Below are positions 1 through 13,600 of a DNA stretch of 64,000 nt, in pieces. The position numbers and the translations under genes were made by a program. The notes beneath the pieces are model-generated. The model ran no database searches and had not been told where the DNA came from. It saw only the letters and a list, made by a program, of their open reading frames with translations. Where the stretch lies: positions 41,774 to 105,773 of the forward strand of contig SSNU01000330.1 in assembly GCA_012064415.1 (NCBI GenBank). Direction: 5' to 3'. This stretch comes from Gyrodactylus bullatarudis (Eukaryota > Platyhelminthes > Monogenea > Gyrodactylidea > Gyrodactylidae). Position 1 is the first letter of the stretch, and every line of letters begins with the position of its first letter.

Positions 1-152
1 AAGCAAGAATGTTTTTAAGTTTACGTAACTTTAAATGGAAATGCAATACACAATTTTGGCCGTATTTTACAGATAGGAGACATTTTTACTGAAGATCATC
101 AATCTGATTGTTGACACAAGGACAAAGGTAATATCATAGAAAGTGATGGATA

Positions 153-1136
153 TCAAGATCGAGAATATCTTCTTTGATGTACTGGGCTCATATTATTACG
201 TCGGAATGTACCTCTCCTAGAAATATTGATGTTGTCGAGATCAGTACAAGAAGAAAATAATTTAAATCATGATTTTCAAACTCACTGGTCTGATCTACCC
301 ATGTAGAGACCGGGTGTAGGAGAATGAGGCCTTTTGGTCAAACTATAATCAATTCTTATTTGACGCCCATCAAGTTCCATTCCATGAAGCTCTTGCTTAG
401 CAGATTTTGCATCCGATAAATGTTTGAAGTAGACGAAGCCAAATCCACGAGATCTTCTAGTATAATTGTCATATACAATATTGACTCCTTTCAATTCACC
501 GAAGCGAGAAAACAGAGTTCTAAGAGTCTTTTCATCCGTTGATAGATTCATACCGAATACCCCAAGGCATTTTGAAGGCGGGGCAACTTCACGATGATTA
601 CTGTAATTTTTCAATTAGTTTCAGTTAATTCTAGTGTTTTAATTGATTTCAAAATAAGATATTGGATTTATTCTTAATTTCTCTTTCCCATTTAATTCTA
701 ACACAAGCAGGTTTCTTTTGACACGCATCTAAAATTTTTATAAATTCTTGTTTTAATAAGAAAACAAAACCCTGAAATGTGCGAATTTATAATGAAATTG
801 AGAATTCTTTAGCGGTAATCGATAAATGCGTAATCAAGAAATTGTGATTTGATGTTGATTATTAAAGAAATTAAACTTTGATAGAGTCAGAATCTTATGT
901 TTAGCATTTGATTTAAAATTAAAAACCCCTAAGATTATGAAAATCATACAATCATTTTAAACTTACTCTGCACGAAAGCGTCCACCTATCTTTTCACTTC
1001 GACTTCTGCTTCTTGAACGGGATCGATGTCTGCGTCTACGGTTTCTATGCCGACGAGAGGATCTAGATCTTGATCTTGATGCAGACCGAGAGTCTTTCCG
1101 ACTATCATTAGACGATACAGAACCGTTGCGCTTCAT
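153..1136 (-). CDS. tra2: transformer-2 type SR splicing factor (182 aa, 3 exons)
   Basis: Exons on the minus strand are 967-1136, 286-600 and 153-216. All junctions are GT-AG and the 549 nt give 182 codons plus stop. Exon 1 encodes an Arg/Ser-rich N-terminus (about residues 19-48, alternating RS). Exon 2 encodes one RRM (about residues 60-140) with RNP2 CLGVFGMNL and RNP1 SRGFGFVYF, followed by the family linker RPHSPTPGLYMG, which is typical of Tra2. Exon 3 is a short basic tail ending RRYSRS. The RS-RRM-linker order and the PTPG linker separate Tra2 from other SR proteins. Known role: a nuclear, sequence-specific splicing activator that binds exonic GAA-rich enhancers. The C-terminal RS domain is much shorter than in fly or human Tra2. 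The start ATG is 88 bp from the ATG of the divergent MICU1 gene. An apparent stop at 282-284 lies past the exon 2 donor and is intronic. Confidence 0.9.
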
Positions 1137-1224
1137 TTTGAAAATGTATTCTTAATCACACCCAATAAAACAATGAAATTGTAAAACAATATATTTTTCG
1201 GTTTTAACCATTGAAATCATTCAA
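1137..1224. promoter_or_regulatory. compact divergent promoter between tra2 and MICU1
   Basis: Only 88 bp separate the two start codons, so both 5' UTRs and the core promoters must overlap or lie inside this AT-rich stretch. I see no TATA box in a convincing position. Shared bidirectional control is inferred from spacing alone. Confidence 0.5.
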
Positions 1225-4200
1225 ATGTCTTTGAGCAAATTAGTATCTCCTTTTGCTCTCTCTTTCCTTCCTCAAAGATTTCTTCATGTTTCGTCCCTTA
1301 ATCTGAAATATAAAAATAGATATAATCATTTTAATACCAGTGATTATGAGCCTAGATTTTCCAGAACCTACAAATTGTTCATGTTTGGAACAATTTCAAG
1401 CTTCGTTTTGTTAGGATCTGGAATGTAAGACATTTTTTATATTCTATAATTACCCTAGTGCTGGATATCTTGATGATTACGTTAGAGAATACATCGACAC
1501 TGAAAGAGAGAAGCGCAAGGTTAGTTTAATTTGTCATTTTCGACTCTTTTATCAATTGAAAAAATTAATTCAAGGCAATAAAAAGCGTTAAATGTGAAGA
1601 GCCAAAAGATGAAATAAGTAATGAAGATTCTGAAGAAACGAAACAGGGCTTTCGAGATCGGAAAGTGAGTTATTATAACATGTTCCTCTTATAATATGTA
1701 TTAGTATGACAACGAATTTTACTCGTACCTATTGAAAAATATTTTTATCTAATTTTTAGTACATTGCCTATGAAAATCGCATAAGATCCTATTCAACTCC
1801 AGACAAAATATTTCGTTATTTCGCAACGCTCAAAGTAGAACACGAAGATGGAACTCAAGAAGTTTTTATGACACCAAATGATTTTGTTAGGGCTATCACT
1901 CCTGGTGTTAAACAACCCGAAGGCCTCGATCTTGATAGTTATATTCGTTATGATCCCAAGGTGAGTTGATAACCTCTTGTTTGTTATAGTTTATAAAGAA
2001 ATTTTGGTTTCCATGAAGTTGACATTTTTCATGTTTCCATATTTTCAAGATAGAATTTAAATCAATGTAAATTAGATCTGTTATAATTATAAACCAATCT
2101 CGAAATAGAATTTCTGGGAAAGTGAAACTTGTCAACTTTATCAACATGAAAATTCCTTTCGATAGTCTAATTCATTTTATTCCTCTATCCTCTTTCCACA
2201 AATATATGTATTCAATGTTAATCATTGATATATATATCTATATGTAGACAGGTCTTCTTTTAAACAAGAATAAAGAAGTTAGTTCATTCAGTAAAGTAAT
2301 ATTTCTCCAAGCCTCAAACGTGAGAATGATGCTTATTTCTCATAACTTTGAAAGAAATTATATTTTCTCTTCTTCGTTCATTTCGAACAATAACATGCAT
2401 CAAAATTGTTTCATTCTTGAATGCTGCCTCGGTTTTAACACAATCTTAAAATATATATTTGCATGCTTCTCAATATGTCTGCATGTGTTTATTGTTTTGT
2501 CATTTGAATTAGTGAATGAGAGTTATGAACGCAAGAAATGTACAATTTTCTTCGTAAATAATCCTCATTCTTCTGGAATACACTTACGAATTCAGTGTTA
2601 TTTGTAACGAAAAAAAAACGTTTGTAAGGCCTTTCTCATCTTACAGTGTCACATTCTCTATTATGTTGATGTAATCTCTTTATTTATAATTTATATGTTG
2701 GTTCATTGTTCCCATTTCGCGTATTTGGAAAAAAATTTGTTTTTATTTGAAAATATTCATCTATCAGTCACCTATTAATTCAGTAAATTATAAGAGCTGT
2801 CAAAAAATAGCACGAAATTTAGTAGAAAATAGCAAAATTTTCTCTGAAACTGTAAACGCTGTTATTATATCATTTATATTAGAGTAGGCCGAAATAGATT
2901 GAAATTGACAATTTTTGAACACGCGCCAAGATTTTTTCAATGAATTTTACTACGAGAAAGGACAAAATTAATATTTTTGAGTAGTTTTTGCAACACTTTG
3001 AATGGAAATACTGTTAATAGTAGAAAATTGAATCGTTTTTCACATCTTGAAAGAAATTCATAGGATATTAGGCGAATTTTGATGATTTTAGGGAGAATGG
3101 GATTTTTGTTTAGCAGAACATGAAAAATCTTTTGGAAACATTGCTCAAATGTGCTTTATGCATGCTGGAATATGAGTAGTTTTTTGGTGCCTTTTCGTTA
3201 TCAAAATGATTATGGTTTTTTATTTTGGTATTAAAGAATAAGAATGCTAATTAAGTTTAGTAACTTTTAACTCCTTCTCGCTTGTTGCCTGATTCTTTTC
3301 TGGCTAGCTTCTTTTCTGTTTCATTGTTTTGTCCAAAGTGGGTGAATTCCTTGTGTGTGATGAGTGATCATTTGAGGCTGTTAAATCGAGTATTTTCACT
3401 TTTGATCTCATTTTAATTAGTATTTATGTAATTTTCATATTATTTCAGACAAATGTTTTAAACTTGGAAATACCAAACGATTCAATATTTTACACACTGG
3501 GAAATAATGCGCTAATTTCATTTTCGGATTTCATCTTCTTATTGACAGTACTCTCTAGTACGTTTTCTATTTTCTTCCCATTAGTTGTTGACTCTCTATT
3601 TATCAACTTAAGCGCCAAAGCGTCAATTTGAAATAGCCTTTCGCATGTTCGATTTGAATGGCGACGGAGAATTAGACCAAGAGGAATTTGAAATGGTCCG
3701 TTCAATAATTCTTGATACAACCCAAGTTGGCAAGAGACATCGTGAGAACATGACATCAAAGCCGAGTAGGCATATTGCCGGAGCTCTACGGTTGTACTAT
3801 TTCGGCGAGGACGGCAAACAAAAGTTGACAATTGAAAGATTCCTTGAGTTCCAGGAGAAGCTTCAAACAGAAATTATGAGAATCGAAGTTTGTTTCAGCT
3901 GTACATTCTGATTGAGATAAGCTTGAATTCACAAAAGATCCCCTATGATGCAATAACCAGGGCAACCAAAAATATTAGTACCTTAAATTTGGTCCAAAAA
4001 GACATTAAAAATATATAAATAAGACCTTTAGAATAGGAATCACTTATAAGTAGTAGAGAAAGGCAAATAAGAATTAGAATTATTAGGCATCTTGTTGCCC
4101 TGGTAATAGAATTTTTTAATTATTCCCCTCTAAAACTCATCAAAAAGACTCTCACTCCAGTTTAGATTGACTCAAAATGATCTTATTTTTAATTTTCAAT

Positions 4201-7200
4201 CACATACAGTTTGATCGATTCAAGCCAGAGGACGATGACCGTATTAGTGAGGTTGACTTTGCCAAATATCTTCTTACCTATGCTGGATTTGGTGAAGCAA
4301 AGCGTAAACGAATGCTAAAAAAAATCAAGGCCAAATTCGACAAAGGTGACGTGAGTCTACTTTTTTCATTCAATAATCTATCTGAATGAATTATAGTAAA
4401 ATGTATTTGAAACTGAAATCATTGAAATTCAATGTAAAATTTAGTTATTAAGTTAGAAAAGAATTAGTAAAATTGTAATATTTCTATAGACCTATGATCT
4501 CCTCACTATAATAACTCGGCCATCTAACAAGTTGGACAAAATTTCATCTGTTACACTTTATAATCTACTGAACAAAGCCTCTCTGTCTATAAATTTAGAT
4601 AACCTCATACTTGGTGAAGATTATAAATTTAAAAAACATAACTAGAGTACTAAATATGAACTTTTAAATGAACTATCGTAATAGAATAATAAAATAATAT
4701 ACTTTTTTATTTTTTTGTGAATAAATTGATTCATCTACAAGTTAAAGTTATCATCTCTTCTCATGTAAATAATAGGAAACACCAGTAAGTTGAAATTTTA
4801 CTCGAATGTTTTTTCCTTAAAATAAAAATGGTCATTTCTACGTGTAAATCTGGTTAGTTGGGGTCTTTTCTCTCATCATTTGTTTTCAACTCAGTTAGCA
4901 ACAATCAAGTTTTAAAATTACCCTATCAAAACTAACCAGATTTATGCGTTGTAAATGAATTTTGTTGTCAATGTTGTAACTCATTAAATGGCGTAAATGT
5001 TCAGGATTTTAGTGAAAACTTGATCAAGTCTGATTGAAAATTTAAGATGCTGTTTTCAACACATTGTTCTATACAATGTGTGCTTTGTACTGATAATTTC
5101 ATCCGAAAAGCCAGTACAAAAATAAACCAAGAATGTTTATTTGAAGAAAAATTTCTTCTGAAAACTTATTTGCTGAGTCTCTGTTTTGTTTGCTTGATGA
5201 ATAAGAAAAATAATTCAAGAAACGGAGCGTTAAATTTTGGAAAAAGTCTTTTTAAAAGATTAAAAAGAACTCAGACCTGAGTAATACTGAAAAGTTTATT
5301 TTGCATGGAAAATTTAGCATGATAAGAATGAATGATGACCCCCCCAGTAAGAAAGTTTTTTTAGAGAAATAAAAGGGTTTAAAATAGGTCCACCCCTTAG
5401 TTCTTTGATCCCATTGTTCTCCCCCTCCCCCTACACTTTTCCTCTAGTCTGTCGGTAGTATCTTGTTTTTCACTACACTCCTGACTGTCTAATCACTTAA
5501 TTTAATCTCGACTGGGTATTTCAATGAAAACAACGACATTTTGTATAGAATAAACTATACACTTTTCAGAGGATTTCCTTCCAAGAGTTCCTTGACTTCA
5601 ATCAATTCCTCAGGAGCATTTCCGATGTTGACGCTGCCCTCTCATTTCACAATATTGCTGGTGCAGCTATCGACCAGGCAACTTTGAAGCATGTTGCAGA
5701 AGCTGTAGCCAACGTAAAATTATCTGATCATGTTATTGACGTTGTCTTTAATCTCTTTGATGATAACAGTGAGTTAAATGTTTAGCATGGTTACTACTGC
5801 ATACAGATGAGTTAGGATTAACTATTAATAATCTATCGACAAAAGGGATTCCATTTCAACATTTGTGTTACCATAGTTCTATGGAGAAATTAATTCCAAA
5901 ACATTATCTGATAAATTCACTCGTATTATGATTTCAATGACTTTAGTTAAATATACAAAATCAATATTTTTTCTCTAAGGTCGTTGTTGAACTCTTGATA
6001 AAAATTACTCTCCTATAAATTGCATCCTTTTCCACTTGAAATCGGATCATAAAAACTATAGTTCTTTGATTCATTGATAAAGAATTGGGAATTTTCAATA
6101 ATCCAAGGTATAATGAAAAGTTACTCAATACATTATTACATTTGTTTCCGGCTGTTTGTTGCATTTTTTTCAACCACGCAAAACTTTCTGAAATTGTTTG
6201 ACCATCTACTCATAGGTATGTCAACGATTTCAAAATCAATTATTCCAAAGTCAGGAACTGAGAATTAATTCTTGCTTATTCTAAATAAAAGTTACTCTGA
6301 ATTTTAATCTGAAAAAAATCGGTCATTCCCTCCGTGAGAGTTGGAACAATTCCCATCGCATTGATGAGTTTTATGCAATATTTTTCAAAAACGAAAAATC
6401 TGAAAAAGAAATTTTCAAGGGAAAATATGGTCATTTTTCAAATTTCGATTTAGTGCCAAAATCCCATTTTTTCGATCTTTAAACTAAATTTTTTTATTGA
6501 TTTCAAAGTGAGAGAGTGACCAAAACTTGATTTTCTCTTGATCTCTTCAAGACAAGAAAGCCGAATATGCTGAATCTGTTCTAATGCATAACTTCATTAT
6601 CTTTATGGAGTCGAATTTCGATTTTTTTTCATTTTCACTGCTTGAAAATTATTGAAATTTGACAAATCGAAACCTCTCAAAAATGGTGGATCTCACGAAA
6701 ATTTGACGGCAAAAATAACCTATCAATAATTCCTTGAAAACTTTATATATTTTTTTGATAGACTTCCCAGTTTCTCTAATGAACTAACTAGAATAAACAT
6801 TTCATTTTCTAAAAAAGAGTTGTATTATTATTTGGAGAACCTATGAATTTATTTCTCATTTGCTTGATATAATTTTGACAATATTATAGATTATTATAAT
6901 TTGAAAAATGACCATATTTTTTCGTAAAAGTGGGCAACATGAGTAGGGTTCCAAAAAATCTTTATACATTTTTGAATTTTTGATGAAAAAATTGAGGTTT
7001 TCGTAAAAATCAGAGATTCCCAACTTCATATCAATTAAATTTTTCTTCAACATACTTCATATATATGCTAAATTCCTTCATTCATCTCTTAGTTCAAAAA
7101 CAGTTTAAGAATAATAATACTTTAAACTATCGATTATCCTCACTTTTTTCTCCAACGTTTTAATTATTCATGAAACAGTTTTTTCCACATACACTTTCTT

Positions 7201-7416
7201 TCCACATTGCATAGTTTCTATATTTCAGATGACAACCATTTAAGCAATAAGGAATTTGTTAGCGTCATGAAACATCGTCTACTCCGCGGCTTCGACAAAC
7301 CCATGGACACCGGCTTCATTCGATTTTTGAATGCAGTGGTAGCATGCACTCAGAAACAATTCGAATTTTCGACAAATTCGAAAAAATCAAATGGACGTGA
7401 AAAGAGTCGAATTTGA
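1225..7416 (+). CDS. MICU1: mitochondrial calcium uptake protein 1 (487 aa, 9 exons)
   Basis: Exons: 1225-1424, 1459-1519, 1575-1664, 1760-1960, 3449-3557, 3613-3887, 4210-4350, 5570-5768, 7229-7416; total 1464 nt. MICU1 is the Ca2+-sensing gatekeeper of the mitochondrial calcium uniporter in the intermembrane space. Seen: an N-terminal presequence-like stretch and one hydrophobic segment (about residues 50-66), FRDRK before [27 protein letters not shown] sequence (marking MICU1 rather than MICU2/3), [14 protein letters not shown], a canonical EF-hand [12 protein letters not shown] (about 234-245), and a second EF-hand [12 protein letters not shown] (about 423-434) split by the last intron. 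The second loop has Asn where Gly is usual at position 6, but the Asp, Asn, Asp, Ser and Glu ligand positions remain. Length fits the family (human about 476). Intron 1 is 34 nt if the 1457-1458 AG is used, or 61 nt if the 1484-1485 AG is used; both keep frame. The small exon 2 is the least certain part. Confidence 0.93.
2790..2880. repeat. fragment of a 'GCTATTTT' MITE in MICU1 intron 4
   Basis: The stretch contains AAAATAGCA-type words and a GCTGTCAAAAAATAGC end. These resemble the termini of the hAT-type elements at 42565, 49237 and 53233. No second end or duplication was found, so it is a truncated copy at best. The rest of the 1.5-kb intron (1961-3448) is AT-rich with nothing else I can name. 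Confidence 0.3.
6370..7045. mobile_element. foldback MITE copy in MICU1 intron 8
   Basis: The right arm (about 6890-7040) contains the family words GTAAAAGTGGGCAA, GATGAAAAAATTGAGG and GATTCCCAACTTCATAT. The left side contains GTGCCAAAATCCCATTTTTT and TCATTTTTCAAATTTCGATT. The same blocks recur at 39821-40399 and in the palindrome at 59774-60617. The left end looks truncated, so the boundaries are approximate. There is no coding capacity. Confidence 0.6.
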
Positions 7417-7580
7417 AGATTTTCAACCAGCTATCCCTCACACTTGTTATCATGCATTAGATTTTTAATTATAGAACCACGAGAAGAGCGTTTATCAAGA
7501 TTATCCTCAATTTTCTCTATATCAACTCCCTCATTGGACTTTGCCTAAATTCTATTTTACCTCGTTCAAATCAATGAATG

Positions 7581-7586
7581 AATAAA
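7581..7586 (+). terminator. candidate poly(A) signal of MICU1
   Basis: AATAAA lies 165 bp after the MICU1 stop codon and about 105 bp before the next ATG. It is the first such hexamer downstream of the stop. Confidence 0.5.
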
Positions 7587-7690
7587 TATATTTATTATTT
7601 ATTGTGAAGCAATCTTAATATTCTTTATTTCAGTCATATTGAACAAAGTTGATATATCCTTTCTTTTTAAGGGATCCCAGTTAAATAAAT

Positions 7691-10600
7691 ATGGCTCCAA
7701 AAAGTGAAAATTTCCAGGATCAATGTGACCAGAGGGTCTTCCAGGAGTCAGCCTACGCTCTCGAGAACGAACCACAGAATGCTGAATTAATCTTTGTCCC
7801 AGTGGCCACAGTGATTAACGATCATCCGAATAATCTTGCGATCAATCTAGATCATAGTTATTTAACCAATGGAATTGAACGTTTCTACGACGACAATGTT
7901 GACGAAATTGAAACATTTCATGATCTTATTGTTCCTTATCAAAATCGTTTGCTGACCATTCACCAGGAAGAAAGTATTAATGATCGATCCAGGGTAAGAA
8001 AATAATAGTCTTTCTCCATCTTCCAACTTAACTATCGAGCTAAAAATTTTTTTCGAATAATTCTCTAGAATAAGTTTGCCAATTTTAATTTTTTTTAGAT
8101 GGTATCATTTTTGCTGCTCTGATCTTGCTTCTTTGCTAACAGATTCCCGCTTGTCTATACTTTATATCAGATAATATTTGAGATAAATTCCCAATTCGTT
8201 TTAGTAGATTTATCTTGAATTAGACCTGTTCATATATCGATAAATATCGTATCTCGATATCTGCTCGATAAATATTGATAGCATATATCGAGTACTTTCG
8301 ATAATATATCGAATAGTATTGAGTGAAAATTTAGGAAAGAAAAAAAAATCAATATCTTAAATCTTGTCTGTTCGTTAGACAATGATTCATCAAGACTTGA
8401 ATATTTTTCTTGCTAACTTTTCGAGAAATATACCCCTTTGAGTTACTGCCCTACTAATTAGTGATGACCAATGAACCCACTTCGCTTGTAAGATAACTTT
8501 TATCGAGTAATCATACCTGTTTAATTCAAACATACAATTGTCTGAGATTTATCCATTGAAGCTTCAGATACACAGCCTATTTTTGGATCTATAAGTTACT
8601 CAATTTTTGATCGATAATTCTTGAACTAAAAATAATTACGTTAAAACTGTATATTCATAATCAGCGTGTTACCGAAACATATGAAAAAAAATTCTCTAGG
8701 ACTTAAAATACTGACTACTTCTAATACTCATATACTGATAAAATAATATTAAAGCTTTCTTTATCTTTCTACTCTCTTGTTCAGACATCAGAATTGACTA
8801 TGGTCATGCATCAGAGAGCTCTATCAAGTCAAATACGCATAGGGAATATGAGTGAAACAGTACATATAGTCAATACAGGCCCACTGGATGACATTACTAA
8901 CAACACAAAGGACATGTTCCTATTCTCCATGAACGATGTGGACCAGGATTTAATTGGATTGCTCAGAAATTCCAATAACCACGAGCAAGATATGACCAAC
9001 ATGATTCTTCTCTCGGATTTCATTCAGAATAATCTTCAGAATTACGAAATATTCAGAAATCTCTTGGAATATTCCGATTTCCCTCAGTCCCTTCAGACCA
9101 GCGATATTCACATGTGTGATGAGTATGGTCATCCAGAATTGGTTGGATGTGACTCCTTCCTCTGTACCTCGAGACAAATATTCGATATGAATTATGAATC
9201 GGTGAGAAATTAATTTTCATCTTTTCCATCATTTTCAGTTCGTCTAGACTACTCTACTTGTGAAAACTTTGTGAGAAAAGTAAAGTAGATCTCTCATTTT
9301 GACCTGCCGGTTAGAAACATCCCTTAGAAGATTGGACATGGATATATTCTAAAGTTACTCGTTTCTGATTGGTCGAAATGAGAGATCTATTCTCATACAG
9401 AGTAAAATAAGTATTTAACATATTCACAAAGACATTGGCTACAAACAGTGATTTTTTATTCTATTGGCCTTTTTTCAATCGGGTCAACTGTTCAAGGATG
9501 ACTTTATTCAATTTCTCCGATTTCTAGACATGAACTTGGTAAGTTTGGCTATACCCCACTCAAAACTAGCTGATAACAGTCTAATATTTATTCATGTGTG
9601 ATTTGGTTGTAATCATTTTCAGTCTAACATGGTCTCCCATCATCATTTACCAAATCCTATTTGTAATGCCAATTAAAAAGCTTCTATTATCACTTCAATG
9701 ATTTTTTCTACACTCGTCCTAATTATGACCAATAATATTATTTATTTATTTGTTTAATCGTGTGTATACTTTAGAGTAGGTTTCCTATTTACTAATTTTA
9801 TTATTTTGAAGTTAAATCTTGAGATCATTTTGTCCATTTAGATTTTAGATTTGAATGGCCAAAGAAATTAACTAATAATGATTGTCTTGACAGTAGTTGA
9901 TTAGGAAACTTGTTCAACAACGAAATGATCACAATCTGTTATATTAATATATGCGATAAGTAATGGAACTGAATACAAAAATTGTTATTGAAAACAAAAA
10001 CATGCGAAAGATAAGTTGAAAATCAGTAAATGAAACCTGAATGCTATAGAACGCTTAATTGGATCTTTGAAAAAGGATTTAAGCACTTTGAAAGTTCTCC
10101 GATGGCCCAGTTCTTAAGCAAAAGACACACATATCTAGCAATCTGCATAAAATCTCTCTAATCAAAATATTCAGAAATATTGATTCTTTTCAATTTTAGA
10201 AATATCCAACAAGTTCAAAAAAAAGAGTGATTAATTTCTAACAGTACCAAATTTATTCGAGTTCATTCTAGTTTTGAAGAATAAAAACTTTGTTACAGTT
10301 TTGTAGTCCCATTACTTATCGCACAACCTAATGAAATAACTAACTAGTTTCAATGCAGATACAGTTGTGCCCCAGTTTTGGTGTATGAGAAATCACACAC
10401 TCCATTTTAGTTTAGTTTTTCACATCAAGACACTGAAACGACTTTTGATAGAATTCATCATTGATTTTCAATTAGACATGAAGATGTAATTTATTAATGA
10501 AGCTAACAGAGAATGTTTGAAACTAAATTGAAAGTTTCAATTTGAAACCCATGATTATAGAATATAATAATAATTATTATTGAACTTTTACCTATTAAAG

Positions 10601-13600
10601 GTGACACATTGCCTTTTTTATCAATGTTTATTTTCGAAATTTTTCATTCTCAGTGGACGAATGCAATAGGGTTTAGTGGAACTGATCAAATCAAGAGAAA
10701 ATTCTCTTTAAATTGAGACAAAAAATTTTGAAATTTTGGCCAAAAAATTATCTTCTCAAAAAACTTGTTCCACTTTTAAGTAGATTTATGATGAGAAAAA
10801 TTTATTTTTCATAGGAAAATTGGAGTGTGCGATTTCTCATACACCAAAACTGGGGCACAACTGTAATTAGTTATAATCTTGTGTAACAACTGTAATTTTT
10901 TTTACTGTATTCCCATTTCTAATGATTATATAATCATCAATCTACATTCAACTATATAATCATTTTCCAATTTGATCAACTAATCTAATTCATCAAATAA
11001 TAATTTGTTCAATAATAATCAGTTGAAAGAAAAATTAATTCTCAATGTTTTGTTTTTGTCATCTAAACGGATGAGTAGATAATCATATCAAATTTATTCA
11101 GGCATTCGTCTCAAGCAGAGATGATCCATTGTCAATTGAAGATTTCTTCCAAAACCTTCACATTGATTCCCTGTCGGAGAGTCTGAAAAAGGATCATTTC
11201 TACGTGCTGTTCCTCTTCTATCCAATAGATTCAGCTCAAACAGCTGGGGAACAGGAGGACCCAGCTTCCAAGCCAATTCTCACTTCCCTCATTCTTATTG
11301 AAGAGTTGAAGAGCTTCCATTATAATGTGATCCCAAAGTTTTCTGATCAATCTTCCCTATTTAATTCGCAGAAATATCGAATTTTTTGTATTCTCACAGA
11401 AATCAATGGTAAGCTTTATTTATCAAAATTTTTGGATTTATTCTGGGTACAATCGTGTAATTTTGTTCGCCACAGCACATAAGGATAATCTAAGTTGCAT
11501 GAAGAAACCGAGGATTTCAAATCTAGGACGAAAAGCTCATTTTTATAATAAAATTAATTAAAACTCGGGTAAATATTAGAATTACCAGTAATTAGTCATG
11601 GTTGAGAATCCTAATATATTTCATAAAATATATTTCAAATCCCTTCATCGGTCCAAAGGTTAAAGAGTGGAACACAACACTTTCTCGAGCAATAATTTTA
11701 ACTGAAAGATATCTAAAACACTTTGTTTACCCCTCATTAGAAAGGAAATTTATTGACATACAAAATTATGTATGATTCATAAAGATGGCTTTTCACTGAT
11801 CCACACCATAGTTACTTGAAGAAGCGTGATTTTTTGAAAATGTTGTGAAATATTTAAAAAATATTTAGAACGTTTTTTTGAAAACCTATTTTCTGAGGTC
11901 TTAGAAAAAAATAAAATAACTTTCGAAAAACAATAGCCGTAGATTTCGAATATCCATTCGCCTGCTCGTTATCTCTTATAATTTAGAAGATAACTGGTTT
12001 TGGAGCCAAAAAATGCCAATTTTAAGCTCTATTATGTTTGGAATGATAAGTCGGCTTACAAAAAGGAATTCAGGTTCGGAATCAGCGTAATTATTTTCTC
12101 ATTTGTGTGATGAAAAAAAATAATTTGGGATATGAAGGGTTAATAGCTCAGATGTGATTTGTTGATTCCTGTTTCCAACTTGTTTCAATCCCGTTCTTAG
12201 TCCAGGCTTGGGCCCCCTTTACACTTGGAAAATTCATCATTTTTCGCTTTCACTTAATTGACTGATTGATAGATTTTCTTCCCTTCTCTTGCACTAATTA
12301 CAATGCTCTCTGAGAGTTTATAGTTCGTATCATAGTTATAGTTAGTCAAGGTACGATTCATCTATAAAATTTCTATAGCCTTGGATGAATTATGATTGCG
12401 TTTGAACTAAATTTTTCTCAAAAAAGTTGTCAATCATCTAATGATTCTTTTTCTCTATAATTTATTATACCTTGTCACTAGACCGGAATTGTTATCATAA
12501 AGTACCAAATTTTAATTTAATTCCGAATTAAATGTTAGCGTAAGTCTGGAAAGTCTACTGTATCGTGAATCTATTTGATAATCCCATTTTATTATACTAA
12601 TAAGTAGGGCCTCAAAAAGTTATATTTTGCTTGAAAGGTCTATTTCTCAAAACAATATCAATGATGAATCCAAAATAATTGTGGGGGGTGGTAACGGTTA
12701 AAAAAGTGCTAGTTCCTATACTATTTAATATTATAGGTCATATTATTATTTTTTGGTCTTATTTCTTTTGAGGCCCTACTGATTAGGTTTGTGAATCTGG
12801 AACATATAACCTCAAGTCGTTAACAAAATACTATGAGCAAATATATTTTACTCGTCAACCCTTCAAGTTCATATATGGGAAAGGTAACTTTCCCAAGGCA
12901 TAATTCTATTTTTAAGAAACTAAAGATTGTTTAATAACCACTTTTCTGAAAGAAGATCTTATATTCCTTCGACTGATCTACTTTTAAGCTAAAATCATGA
13001 ATCCCCAAATTTTCAAACTAGGCCATGTCCCTTGAAAAAAATTTATTCTGGGTCTGTAAGTGTTGAGAACTGTTTCAGTAACATCAGCTGCACTCTCTAG
13101 AATTTCTTCATTAGGGAGCAGTTTCTTCTTATATTGGCTGATCCAACTAATTATTCTTGGCCCATTCGAGAATTTCTTGCAAACATGTTCTGACTGAGAT
13201 TCTTTTAGGAATTATGAGAAATTTATATACTCTAACTGGCTTCTCAGACTCACGGTAACACATGGGACATTTGAGTAGAGAATGAAATTTATCATAATTT
13301 TTCTATTTTTTCCATCTAGATTCATACCCCTTGGACGAATTAATACTACATCAGGGTCTCTTATCCATCAATGAAACAGTTTATTTAAAGTTTCTGTGAT
13401 CTTTTACAACAAACAAAACTTATGTAAATTTATTTAAAAATTATTTTCCATCAATTTAAACATGTGCTGCTGTGCGAATCAATTTTTGAAAGGAAATAAA
13501 TGACTGGATTTTCAAAAAAATTTATTAGCATTTGTATTCGGGCAAATTTTGTGAGGCCCCACTGTAACCCACTTATCTATCTAGTCTGTTTTATTTGAAT

